Shown piece by piece: positions 22,605 through 31,330 of a DNA stretch of 51,202 nucleotides (position 1 is its first letter; each line of letters begins with the position of its first letter). The notes under the pieces were generated by a model. That model was not told where the DNA came from, ran no database searches, and was given only the letters and a program-made list of their open reading frames with translations. Where the stretch lies: assembly GCA_963646285.1 (NCBI GenBank), contig CAVIWF010000013.1, forward strand, positions 1-51,202, written 5' to 3'. The translations under genes and the position numbers were made by a program. The stretch is from CAKUFA01 sp963646285 (GTDB lineage: Bacteria; Bacillota; Clostridia; Christensenellales; Aristaeellaceae).

Positions 22605-24152
22605 TCAGCCCTTCTTCTGTTTTTCAGGCAATGCATGATGACATGCCACGAAGTGATTCTCTCCAATTTCACGCCATTCCGGAACAACATGCTCGCAGAT
22701 TTCCGTGCAATACTTGCAGCGTGTATGGAACTTGCACCCCTTCGGCGGATGCACCGGGCTGGGAATATCGCCTTCCAGTACCTGCAGCTTTCTGCTGTTT
22801 TCCCCAATATCCGTGGTGGGGATAGCAGCCAGCAATGCTTCCGTGTAAGGGTGCCGGGGTGAATCGAAAATTTGCTCCGAGGGTGCCAGCTCCACCAGGG
22901 CACCCAGGTACATCACGCCGATTCGGTCTGAAATGTACTTCACCACCGACAGGTCATGGGTAATGAACAGATAGGTCAGGTTCTGCTTTTCCTTCAGGTC
23001 CTGAAGCAGGTTGATGATCTGGCTCTGGATGGATACATCCAGTGCAGAAACCGCCTCATCGCATACAACAAACTTCGGGTTCAGTGCCAGGCTTCTGGCA
23101 ATACCGATACGCTGACGCTGGCCGCCGGAAAACTGGTGGGGAAAGCGATGCAGGAAATACGGTGCAAGGCCGCATTCTTCCATGACATGCAGCACTTCTT
23201 CCTGCATCCTGCCGTCATTTTTGCGGAGCATGCCGTGTGCCATCATGCCCTCGCCAATGATCTGACCCACGGTCATGCGGGGATTCAGCGAGGAATAGGG
23301 ATCCTGGAAAATGAGCTGCAGATCCCGGCGGAGCACCCGCATTTCATCATAGGTCAGCCGTGCCAGATCCACCCCGTCATCCAGGTAGGCGTCTACCCGG
23401 CGGAACTCGGCATCGTTCTGATACTGGGCACGCAAGGCGTCAATCTTCTGCTGCACCTGCGCCAGCTCTTTATTCAGGGCTGCAATGGCGCTGTTATTGG
23501 CAGCCATCTTTTCCTGTGCTTTTGCAGCCTTCTTCTCGGCAGCAGCGGGGGACTTGCCCTTTTCCTTTGCCTGGCGCTGCTGATAATCCGCATCAGCCAG
23601 GTCCAGCGCCAGCTCCTGCCCCTTCTGCCGAAGCTTCTTAAGTTTCACAAGGGTCTGGTATTCTGCCATGTAGGCTTCCTGCACCGGCTTTACGTCCTTC
23701 ACGGTCATAAAACCGCCCACCACATTGGCCATGTTCAGGAAAGCGTCGTTTGCCTCTTTTTCAGCGTGATCCAGCTTTTCCTTTTCGGCGTACTGAGCCT
23801 TTTCATCCAGCTTTTCATAGTGCTCCCGCAATACGCAGCGCTTCTTGTCCAGCTCGGCGTATTGCTTCTGCATCTCAGGCAGCCTTCTGATGACTTTCCT
23901 GACGTACTTGGGCGCTACTTCCGTAACCTTCCGACCGTAGTACATGGTTCGTCCGTCTGTCTGCTTATAGAACTGGAGCACCGTGCGTCCCAGGGTGGAC
24001 TTGCCGCAGCCGCTTTCACCTACCAGGCCGAAGGTTTCACCCTCGTAGATGTCCAGGGTGATGCCGTCATTGGCCTTGACATAGAGTCCTTTTTTCTTCA
24101 GCGGAAACCACTGCTTGAGATTCGTAATGCGAATCAGCACTTTATTTGACAT
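22605..24152 (-). CDS. Opp/Dpp-type ABC transporter ATPase with coiled-coil insertion
   Basis: ATP-binding subunit of the peptide importer, 515 residues against about 320-340 for the usual OppF. Walker A is GESGCGKST (46-54), the Q-loop LIFQDPYSSLNP (Gln283), the signature FSGGQRQRIG (341-350), Walker B FVVCDEAVSALD and the C-terminal oligopeptide-type extension with CKFHTRCKYCTEIC (four Cys, probable Fe-S or Zn site). About 190 residues rich in Lys/Glu/Ala (roughly 75-265) separate Walker A from the Q-loop and look like a long helical hairpin. All catalytic motifs are intact. It overlaps the preceding ATPase gene by 11 bp; ATG 24152 is preferred over GTG 24158. Confidence 0.93.
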   Translation of the reverse strand: MSNKVLIRITNLKQWFPLKKKGLYVKANDGITLDIYEGETFGLVGESGCGKSTLGRTVLQFYKQTDGRTMYYGRKVTEVAPKYVRKVIRRLPEMQKQYAELDKKRCVLREHYEKLDEKAQYAEKEKLDHAEKEANDAFLNMANVVGGFMTVKDVKPVQEAYMAEYQTLVKLKKLRQKGQELALDLADADYQQRQAKEKGKSPAAAEKKAAKAQEKMAANNSAIAALNKELAQVQQKIDALRAQYQNDAEFRRVDAYLDDGVDLARLTYDEMRVLRRDLQLIFQDPYSSLNPRMTVGQIIGEGMMAHGMLRKNDGRMQEEVLHVMEECGLAPYFLHRFPHQFSGGQRQRIGIARSLALNPKFVVCDEAVSALDVSIQSQIINLLQDLKEKQNLTYLFITHDLSVVKYISDRIGVMYLGALVELAPSEQIFDSPRHPYTEALLAAIPTTDIGENSRKLQVLEGDIPSPVHPPKGCKFHTRCKYCTEICEHVVPEWREIGENHFVACHHALPEKQKKG

Positions 24153-25140
24153 TTGCACGTCTCTCCTTTTTGGAAGGATAGAAGCAGCGAATCTGCTGTT
24201 TGTCCGATACGCACGTCATGCCGGGTTCCTGCTCGCGGCACTTGTCCGTTGCATACTTGCACCGGGGTGCAAACTTGCAGCCCTTGGGCAGATCCAGGGG
24301 GTGGGGGACAGAGCCGGGAATAGCCTCCAGCCGCTGATGGGCAGGCGTATCCAGCCGGGGTACGGAAAGCATCAGCCCTTCCGTGTAGGGGTGGGAATAC
24401 TCTCCCTTCAAGTCAAACAAGGTATTGGCAGGCGCCAGCTCCACCACCTGACCGCAGTACATAACCGCAACGTCATCCGCCATCTGGTTAATCACGCCCA
24501 GGTCGTGGGTCACAAACAGGATGGATGTGCCCTGCTCCCGCTTCAGTTCATTCATCAGGTTCAGAATCTGTGCCTGAATGGTAACGTCCAAGGCCGTTGT
24601 CGGTTCATCGGCAATCAGCAGTTTGGGCTTACATGCCAGTGCCATGGCGATCATGACCCGCTGCCGCATACCGCCGGACAGCTGGTGGGGATACTGCTTC
24701 GCCACCACCTCCGGATTGGGAATTTTCACGGCTGCCAGCATCTTCACCGATTCTGCCGCAGCTTCCTTCTTATTCATGCTCCGGTGGGTGATGAAGGATT
24801 CGCTGATCTGCCGCTCAATGGTAAACACAGGGTTCAGGCTCGTCATGGGCTCCTGAAAGATGACAGAAATCTTGTTGCCCCGAACCTTGTACATTTCCTG
24901 ACGGCTGAGCTTCGTTAAATCCACGCCGTCAAAAATGATTTCGCCGCTGTCAATGTAGCCGTTGCCATCCAGCAATTGGAGCATGCTCATGGCAGAAACG
25001 CTTTTGCCGGAACCGGACTCACCTACAACGCCCAGCGTTTTCCCTGCGTCAATCGTGTAGGAAACACCGTTGACCGCCTTCACAATGCCACGTTTTGTAC
25101 GGAAGAACGTGTGCAGGTCTTTCATTTCAAGTAAAGGCAT
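24142..25140 (-). CDS. Opp/Dpp-type ABC transporter ATPase
   Basis: ATP-binding subunit, 332 residues, normal OppD/DppD length. Visible motifs: Walker A GESGSGKS, Q-loop VIFQEPMTSLNP, signature LSGGMRQRVM, Walker B LLIADEPTTALD, the H-loop in FVTHDLGVI, and the C-terminal cysteine-rich segment CKFAPRCKYATDKC. It energises the permease pair together with the neighbouring ATPase. ATG 25140 has AAGGAGG 6 bp upstream. It lies 15 bp after the permease gene and overlaps the next ATPase gene. Confidence 0.95.
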   Translation of the reverse strand: MPLLEMKDLHTFFRTKRGIVKAVNGVSYTIDAGKTLGVVGESGSGKSVSAMSMLQLLDGNGYIDSGEIIFDGVDLTKLSRQEMYKVRGNKISVIFQEPMTSLNPVFTIERQISESFITHRSMNKKEAAAESVKMLAAVKIPNPEVVAKQYPHQLSGGMRQRVMIAMALACKPKLLIADEPTTALDVTIQAQILNLMNELKREQGTSILFVTHDLGVINQMADDVAVMYCGQVVELAPANTLFDLKGEYSHPYTEGLMLSVPRLDTPAHQRLEAIPGSVPHPLDLPKGCKFAPRCKYATDKCREQEPGMTCVSDKQQIRCFYPSKKERRANVK

Positions 25141-25155
25141 ACTCACCCTCCTTCC

Positions 25156-26985
25156 TTATCGTTCCTCTGCCTTGGGGTCCACCGCATCACGCATACCGTC
25201 GCCAATCAGGTTGATGGCAATGGTGCAGATGCCAAAGATGGCTGCCGGGAAGACCCAGCGCCACCAGTACTGCTGAATCACAACCGAGTTGTTGCAGCCG
25301 GTCAGCATGTTGCCCCAGGTGGGGGTAGGAGGAATAATGCCGAAGCCCAGATAGGACAGGGAAGACTCCGTCAACATGCAGGTGGCAAAGGAAAGGGTCA
25401 CATTCACCAGAATAACGGAAAGGATATTGGGAATAATGTGCCGGAAAATGATCGTGAGCTTCTTCACGCCCACCATCTTGGCTGCCATGACATATTCCTG
25501 CTCACGGACAGCCAGCACCTGGGCACGAACCAGCCGTGCCAGGGAAGGCCAGCTCAGCAAGCCCAGCACCACCATGATCAGGTACATGCGCTGCGTCAAG
25601 GAAACGCTGGAAGGAATGATGGAAGACAGAATCAGTGCAAAGGGCAGGAAGGGGATACCGCTGATCACCTCGGCAATACGCATCAGGATCATATCCAGAA
25701 TGCCGCCGAAGTAACCCGACAAGCCGCCGATGATCAATCCCAGAATCATGGTAATGATGACGGACACGGCGCCCACGGTCATTGTTACCCGTCCGCCGTT
25801 AACCAGGCGGGTAAAGATGTCCCGGCCCAGGTAGTCCGTACCCATCAGGTAGCCCTTCAGACCCCAGGTGATCAAGCTGCCGTCTTCCGTCACGGCATAG
25901 TTCTGATAATAGCCTGTGAAGATCTTTGCTGCTTTCTTGGTGCCGTTGGCCAGTGCAGCAGGCACCTCTGCCTGGTGGAAATGGTCATCGCCCCAGGAGA
26001 TCAATTCCCCGTTGTCCAGCTGGGCCGTGTAGTGATAGCGGCCGCCATAGATGCTGACAACCTTGCCTTCGTACGCAGGCACCTGGTTTTCGCTGTGGGA
26101 AATGTTGCCCCAGAAATACATGGAGCCGTCTGCCTTGATGGCCACAAAGGTGCTGGAGGTGCCCGCAATATCCACCACGTCGCTGGAAAGGGCTTCCGGA
26201 ATATTGGCATATGCAGAGCTGGTGTTGTAGCCGGTATACTGCACACTGCCGTCATCCATCAGGCTGACATAGCCGAAATCGCCCAGTGCCACCTTCTTGA
26301 TGTGGTTCTGGTAAGCTTTCTTGACCTTCACATCCGCAGAGCCGTTGCCCCACAGATACAGGTATCCATCCTCCGTCAAGGCAGCCGAGTACTGGTTGCT
26401 TGCCTCAATCTGCACGAAGTTCAGCCCTGCCTGTGCCTTCGAGGGAATGTCCCCCTGACCCAGGCGCTTATTGCCCCACACATACAGCTTGCCGCTTTCG
26501 CCCAGTGCAAGGCAGTGGTCAAAGCCGGCGGAAACCTGCACAATCTTGTCTTCCTTCACCTCATCGGGGATGTTGGACAGATCAATCGTGGAAGTCACCT
26601 TGGTGTAGCCCCATGTGTACACTTCACCTGAATTGGTACAGCCAATGCCATAGGTCGTGCCTGCGCTGATTTCCTTCACATCTTTCAGCAAAGCCTGAGG
26701 CGGAGATGCAAGGGACATGGTCGGGGGCACATTCTGCTGGGTGGCATCCGAGAAGGAAAGATCCAGGGGCAGGAAAATGGGTCCGATGATCACCAGCAGC
26801 AGGCAGGCAACGAAAATAACCACGCCTGTCATGGCGATTTTGTTATGGAAGAAGCGCTTGAGCATGGAGCGCATGGGGCTCTGCACCTGTTCTTCTTCCA
26901 GGAAATTCAGTTCCTTTCCCGGAAAAATCAGGCGGCGAACCCACGTGCCGAGGCTAAAGCCTTTTACTCGTTTTTTCTTGTCCAT
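25156..26985 (-). CDS. Opp/Dpp-type ABC permease with an inserted seven-blade RCC1-like propeller
   Basis: A 609-residue permease, about twice the normal 300. The N-terminus is cytoplasmic, with transmembrane helix 1 near 52-72. Residues about 103-378 form seven RCC1-type repeats, each with the pattern [IV]xxVSAGxxxxxALxxxGxLYxWG (examples: VSAGFDHCLALGESGKLYVWG is split here as VSAGFDHCLA and ESGKLYVWG; AALTEDGYLYLWG; AVTEDGSLITWG). The permease resumes at MGTDYLGRDIFTRLVNGGR (381-399) and contains the EAA-type loop EYVMAAKMVGVKKLTIIFRH near 497. Because the insert follows helix 1 it should face outside. AAGGAGG at 8 bp fixes the start at 26985. The propeller may dock the binding protein or substrate. 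Confidence 0.93.
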   Translation of the reverse strand: MDKKKRVKGFSLGTWVRRLIFPGKELNFLEEEQVQSPMRSMLKRFFHNKIAMTGVVIFVACLLLVIIGPIFLPLDLSFSDATQQNVPPTMSLASPPQALLKDVKEISAGTTYGIGCTNSGEVYTWGYTKVTSTIDLSNIPDEVKEDKIVQVSAGFDHCLALGESGKLYVWGNKRLGQGDIPSKAQAGLNFVQIEASNQYSAALTEDGYLYLWGNGSADVKVKKAYQNHIKKVALGDFGYVSLMDDGSVQYTGYNTSSAYANIPEALSSDVVDIAGTSSTFVAIKADGSMYFWGNISHSENQVPAYEGKVVSIYGGRYHYTAQLDNGELISWGDDHFHQAEVPAALANGTKKAAKIFTGYYQNYAVTEDGSLITWGLKGYLMGTDYLGRDIFTRLVNGGRVTMTVGAVSVIITMILGLIIGGLSGYFGGILDMILMRIAEVISGIPFLPFALILSSIIPSSVSLTQRMYLIMVVLGLLSWPSLARLVRAQVLAVREQEYVMAAKMVGVKKLTIIFRHIIPNILSVILVNVTLSFATCMLTESSLSYLGFGIIPPTPTWGNMLTGCNNSVVIQQYWWRWVFPAAIFGICTIAINLIGDGMRDAVDPKAEER

Positions 26986-26998
26986 TGCCTTTACCTCC

Positions 26999-28015
26999 TT
27001 ACTTGTCCACTCGCACGCGGGGATCAATCAGGCCATAGCTGATATCCGTGATCAGGATACCCACAAGGCTGATAATCGTGTAGAACAGCTGAATCGCCAG
27101 CACCAATTCATAGTCGCTTTGATTCAGGCCGGTAACGTTCAATGCACCCATGCCCAAGAAGGAGAAGGTGTTCTCAACCACCACGGAGCCGCTGAAGATC
27201 GTAAGGAACCAGCCGATAATAACGGTCACAATAGGCAGCAGTGCATTCCGCCATGCGTGGGAATAAATGACCACCTTTTCCACCAGACCCTTGGCACGGG
27301 CTGTGCGGATGTAGTCCATGCTCAGTGCATCAATCATGGCGGCACGCACGTAGCGGGTCATGCTGCCCAGGTTGGCAAAGGTGGTTACGATCAGGGGCAG
27401 GCACATATAGTAAAGGCGATCCTTCAAGGCGGCAAAGCCCGTCAGCGTTACGCCCGCTGTCTTCACACCGCCAACGGGGAATATTTTTAATTTCACTGCA
27501 AAGATATAGATAAAAATCAGACCGATGATATAAATCGGTATGCTGTAGCCGATGATGGTAACCACCTGCACAGCCTGATCAAACTTGCTGTTTTTATGCA
27601 CTGCACTTGCAATGCCCAGGGGAATGGTAATCACCAGTGCCAGAATCGTAGAAAACAGATTCAGGAAAATGGTGTTTTGCAGGGGTGACGAAATCACATT
27701 GACCACGTTCTGCTTATACATGGTGGAGTAACCCAGGTTGCCCTGCAGCACGCCGTCAAACTCGCCATCTACCGTCGGATAAATACCCAGCCAGCGCAGG
27801 TACCGAATGAAGATTGCATCATCCAGACCCAGTCTTGCCCGCTCCTGCTGATACATCTGTTCATATTCGTCCGCCGTCAGTTCATCCCGAATGGATTCCA
27901 AGCTAATCGCAGCTGGATCGCCCGGAATCAGGTTGTAGATGAAGTACATGATAAAGGAAATGACAAAAAATACGACAACCATGTAGATTACACGCTTGGC
28001 AACGTATTTCGGCAT
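26999..28015 (-). CDS. Opp/Dpp-type ABC permease
   Basis: Integral membrane subunit of 338 residues with about six helices and the OppB/DppB-type BPD_transp_1 fold. The N-terminal helix is followed by an extracytoplasmic region containing LGLDDAIFIRYLRWL and GNLGYSTMYKQNVV, typical of this subfamily. The EAA loop is SMDYIRTARAKGLVEKVVIYSH near residue 240, which contacts an ATPase subunit. Ribosome-binding site AAAGGA precedes the ATG. It is the second gene of the ABC set, 182 bp after the binding-protein gene and behind an internal hairpin terminator. Confidence 0.94.
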   Translation of the reverse strand: MPKYVAKRVIYMVVVFFVISFIMYFIYNLIPGDPAAISLESIRDELTADEYEQMYQQERARLGLDDAIFIRYLRWLGIYPTVDGEFDGVLQGNLGYSTMYKQNVVNVISSPLQNTIFLNLFSTILALVITIPLGIASAVHKNSKFDQAVQVVTIIGYSIPIYIIGLIFIYIFAVKLKIFPVGGVKTAGVTLTGFAALKDRLYYMCLPLIVTTFANLGSMTRYVRAAMIDALSMDYIRTARAKGLVEKVVIYSHAWRNALLPIVTVIIGWFLTIFSGSVVVENTFSFLGMGALNVTGLNQSDYELVLAIQLFYTIISLVGILITDISYGLIDPRVRVDK

Positions 28016-28146
28016 ATCATTATCATCCTTTCTCTGTAAAATGTCGCTTTCTTCCGGCCAATCGCTCCCAAGTCCAGATCAAACCTTTGAATTTCCCGCA
28101 GAATTCCATAAAAGCTGATCGAATCGCCAATCAGTACGGAATGAAG

Positions 28147-28177
28147 AAAAAGCGGGGCGGGCTTTAACCCGCCCCGC
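28147..28177 (-). terminator. Internal terminator/attenuator after the binding-protein gene
   Basis: Perfect arms GCGGGGCGGG (28152) and CCCGCCCCGC (28168) are followed on the minus strand by TTTTT. It lies between the binding-protein stop (28198) and the permease gene, and would raise binding-protein mRNA relative to the membrane subunits. Confidence 0.85.
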
Positions 28178-28197
28178 CGATGGATTTACACAGTGTT

Positions 28198-30102
28198 TCA
28201 GTCAACCGTTGCGTAGAGGATGGCATACTGGAAGGACCAGATGTTGGTTTCCTCAAAGTTCTTCAGCTTGCTGTTGAACACAGCGCAGTAGGTCCAGTTG
28301 TACAGGGGAGTCTCAGGCAGGTTTGCGTTGTACTCCTTCTGATAGGCGAACCACAGCTGCTCGAAGGTTTCGTCGTCACCGGCATCCACGCCATAGATCA
28401 TGTTGTTGGACAGATCATCCAGCGTATGGTTGAAGTAACGGTTCTTGTTGTTGGCAATGTTGGCCTCCACGAAGGTCCAGGTACCGCTCTTGTCAAACTT
28501 GGCGGAACCCAGGCCGGAAGCCAGGGACAGCACGTTGTAGCTGGGCTGGGTGTACTTTTCCTCACCGTTAGCGCCGCGGCGGTTCAGGTAGGAGCACAGT
28601 TCAGCGTCGCTCATAACAGTCTTGTTGAACTTCATACCGGCTTCCTTGGTGGAAGAGGACTCCAGCAGGTTGATGGTCAGAGACTCGTCCAGGGTGGTCT
28701 CGATGCCTTCACCAGCCTGGTGTCCGCAGTACTCCAGCACCAGAGGCATGTAAAATTCGCCGTTCAGTTCCACAACACCGGGCATCAGGCTGCTGCCCTT
28801 CTGAGCTTCAGCTTCGGGAACCTTCTTGTAACGGATTTCACCGCTGCCGTCCACATAATCGGTGCCGTCAGCATTGTAAACCCAGCCGTCTTCCTTCAGC
28901 AGTTCAACGGCCTTTTCAGGATTGTAAGCATAAGCTTCCAGCTCGGAGCTGAGCTCTTCTTCCATGTCCTGAGCCATCCACTGTGCCATGGAGTACTGAC
29001 CGTTGGTCACGTTGCCATAGCCCAGGGTGGTTTCCTGGCAGATGGTTTCACGGTCGCACAGGTACGTGATGGCCTGACGAACTGCCGTGTACTGGGTGGG
29101 GCCCCAATCGCACTGATAGAACAGCTTCATGTAGCCGCTGTACTTGTAAACGTTAGCATCGTAGCCGTCCTGGTCAGCCAGATCCAGGCATGCATTAATC
29201 ATGTAGCCTTCGCCAATGCCGTCCACCAGGTCAACGCTGCCGGTCTGCAGCTGATCCAGCATGGTTGCGGAATCAACCAGCTTCACAACGATGGTTTCAA
29301 TAGAAGCCTTCTGGCCTTCGAAGTTGCCGGGATAGTAGGGGTTGATCTTCAGGGTTGCCTCGTTAGCGGCAACGTCCCAGCTTGCCAGGTAGTACGGACC
29401 GGAGCAGACGCGGCCTTCATAGATGTAGCGGGCAGCGCTGATCTTCTCACTGCTCATTTCGCCATTGCCGGTGAAGTAGCAGCCTTCGCCATCGTCAGCC
29501 ACGTCCCAGCTGTCATCGCCCAGCCACATGGTGTAGTCAATGGGGAAGATGTTCAGCAGCGCCAGGCCGTAGTAGTACGGATTGTAGGCTGCATCCACGG
29601 TAACGGAGAAGGTCTTGTCGTCAATCAGATGAATGCCGGCAAAGGTCTTTGCTTCGCCGTTCTTGTACGCAGCCTGTCCCACATACTCCTTGCCAGCGGT
29701 GCCGTAAGCATTGGCGGCAACAGCGGCGGGGGAAGCGAACAGTAGCGGATAGGCAACGTAGTTCTTGGCGGTGATTGCTTCACCGTTGCTGAACTTGAGG
29801 CCGTCATTCAGGGTAACGGTGTAGGTCAGGGTTCCGTCCTCATTGGATACCTGATCGTGAGCTGCAACAATGGTGGAATCCCACACCCACAGTGCATCCT
29901 GCGTGAAGCAGGTCGGGGACATTGCTTCTGCCAGGTAAATGACAGGCTTGTCTCCGCCCAGTGCAGACCACTGGTTAAAGCCCATATCGCCGGACATGGA
30001 GCTGGTTACACCGTAGATCACGGTGCTGCCTTCGCTTGCGTAGCTAACAGACATGGTGAGAACCATGGCCACAGCCAGAAGCAGGGTGATGAACCTTTTC
30101 AT
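28198..30102 (-). CDS. Peptide-type ABC transporter substrate-binding protein (family 5), no lipobox
   Basis: A 634-residue extracytoplasmic solute-binding protein of the OppA/DppA cluster. The signal peptide (MKRFITLLLAVAMVLTMSVS) ends near SYASEG; there is no cysteine at the cleavage site, so the usual lipid anchor of Gram-positive binding proteins is absent. Family 5 features include the TLNDGLKFSNGEAITAKNYV segment near residue 100 and QAITYLCDRETICQETTLGY near 340, corresponding to the conserved AINRQAI-type region. It heads the ABC set. An AACGCCA-T-TGGCGTT palindrome lies 38 bp upstream of the start codon, and an intragenic-spacer terminator follows. The substrate is probably a peptide, given the peptidase genes upstream. 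Confidence 0.92.
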   Translation of the reverse strand: MKRFITLLLAVAMVLTMSVSYASEGSTVIYGVTSSMSGDMGFNQWSALGGDKPVIYLAEAMSPTCFTQDALWVWDSTIVAAHDQVSNEDGTLTYTVTLNDGLKFSNGEAITAKNYVAYPLLFASPAAVAANAYGTAGKEYVGQAAYKNGEAKTFAGIHLIDDKTFSVTVDAAYNPYYYGLALLNIFPIDYTMWLGDDSWDVADDGEGCYFTGNGEMSSEKISAARYIYEGRVCSGPYYLASWDVAANEATLKINPYYPGNFEGQKASIETIVVKLVDSATMLDQLQTGSVDLVDGIGEGYMINACLDLADQDGYDANVYKYSGYMKLFYQCDWGPTQYTAVRQAITYLCDRETICQETTLGYGNVTNGQYSMAQWMAQDMEEELSSELEAYAYNPEKAVELLKEDGWVYNADGTDYVDGSGEIRYKKVPEAEAQKGSSLMPGVVELNGEFYMPLVLEYCGHQAGEGIETTLDESLTINLLESSSTKEAGMKFNKTVMSDAELCSYLNRRGANGEEKYTQPSYNVLSLASGLGSAKFDKSGTWTFVEANIANNKNRYFNHTLDDLSNNMIYGVDAGDDETFEQLWFAYQKEYNANLPETPLYNWTYCAVFNSKLKNFEETNIWSFQYAILYATVD

Positions 30103-30140
30103 GTGCCTTACCTCCTACTTTTTTCCTACTGTATTACTTG

Positions 30141-30155
30141 AACGCCATTGGCGTT
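30141..30155. promoter_or_regulatory. 15-bp perfect palindrome upstream of the binding-protein gene
   Basis: AACGCCA-T-TGGCGTT is perfectly symmetric around a central T and lies 38 bp before the start codon, in the 86-bp gap after the aminopeptidase gene. It may be an operator or a small mRNA hairpin. Confidence 0.5.
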
Positions 30156-30188
30156 AAAGTCTAAGCAATCGCTGCCTGCACCCTATCC

Positions 30189-31307
30189 TCAGCGAAGATT
30201 TTCCGGGTTCAGGCCTTCCAGCTCGGGAAGCACGAAGCGCCCGTCATGGCGAATGAGCACATCGTCAAACCAGATATCTCCGCCGCCGTACTCCGGTGTC
30301 TGTGCAAAGACAATATCCCAGTGAATCGATGCACGGTTTCCGTTATCGCTGTCACTGATGGAATTGCCCGGCGTGAAGTGAATGCTGCCCGTCATCTTTT
30401 CATTGAACATGGAGTCCTTCATGGGACGGGTCACATAGGGATTTAAGCCAATGGCAAATTCGCCGATCCGGCGGCAACCTTCATCCCGATCCAGAATCTG
30501 ATTGAGCCGTTCCGTATCGCTTGACGTTGCTTCTACAATGCGGCCATTTTCGAAATGGAAGCAGATGTTTTCGAATGCAACGCCGTCAAAATAAGCCGTG
30601 GTATTATAGGTAATTACGCCGTTCACAGAATCCAGCACCGGGCCTGCAAAGATCTCCCCATCCGGAATGTTGACTTCTCCTGCGCAGGGTGCGGCAGGCA
30701 TGCCCTTGATGGAGAAGGTCAGATCCGTTCCCCGACCCGTAATGTGCACCTTGTCCGTTTTCTCCATCAGTTCCTTCAAGGGCTTGAGGGCTGCCTGCAT
30801 CTTGGAATAATCCATGGCGCAGACATCAAAGAAGTAATCCTCGAACTGTTCCGTGCTCATGCGCTCTGCCTGGGCTGCACCATCCGTTGGATAGTGCATG
30901 ACGCACCACTTGCAGTTTTCGCCCCGCATGGCCAGCACCGGCTTCTGATACAGCTTGGCGTACTTCTCCATGTTCTCGGCAGGGACATCGCTCATCTCCG
31001 ACGTGTTCTCTTCGCCGCGCATACGGATGTAAGCATCCATGTGGCTCATCAGCAGCTTATCCCCTTCTGCCCAGGTTTTCAGCTGCTCTTCCGTGGCGTG
31101 CATGAGCATTTCCCGTTGAATATCCATCTTGCGGAGGTAGACAAAGGGCAGGCCTCCTGCCTTATAGACCGCCCGAATCAGTGCCTTGACCAGATCGTCA
31201 TTGTGATCCCCCTGGGATTCGATCATCACCTTGTCGCCGGGCACAATCTTGCAGGAATAGTTAACGATGTTTTCGGCCAACCGGTCGACTCTGGGATCTC
31301 GCATCAT
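30189..31307 (-). CDS. M29-family aminopeptidase
   Basis: A 372-residue cytosolic metallopeptidase of the thermophilic-aminopeptidase family (M29; AmpS/AmpT/PepS relatives). Conserved acidic and histidine residues expected of the two-metal site are present: GEVNIPDGE (Glu211, Glu218), IGEFAIGLNP (Glu283), SIHFTPG (His310) and SIHWDIV (His329, Asp331). The enzyme removes N-terminal residues from small peptides. The gene follows two dipeptidase genes and precedes the ABC importer, so its job is most likely digestion of imported peptides. Tandem ATG codons (31307, 31304) make the start uncertain by one residue. Confidence 0.92.
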   Translation of the reverse strand: MMRDPRVDRLAENIVNYSCKIVPGDKVMIESQGDHNDDLVKALIRAVYKAGGLPFVYLRKMDIQREMLMHATEEQLKTWAEGDKLLMSHMDAYIRMRGEENTSEMSDVPAENMEKYAKLYQKPVLAMRGENCKWCVMHYPTDGAAQAERMSTEQFEDYFFDVCAMDYSKMQAALKPLKELMEKTDKVHITGRGTDLTFSIKGMPAAPCAGEVNIPDGEIFAGPVLDSVNGVITYNTTAYFDGVAFENICFHFENGRIVEATSSDTERLNQILDRDEGCRRIGEFAIGLNPYVTRPMKDSMFNEKMTGSIHFTPGNSISDSDNGNRASIHWDIVFAQTPEYGGGDIWFDDVLIRHDGRFVLPELEGLNPENLR

Positions 31308-31330
31308 CTGCGACCTTCTTTCTTATCCAC

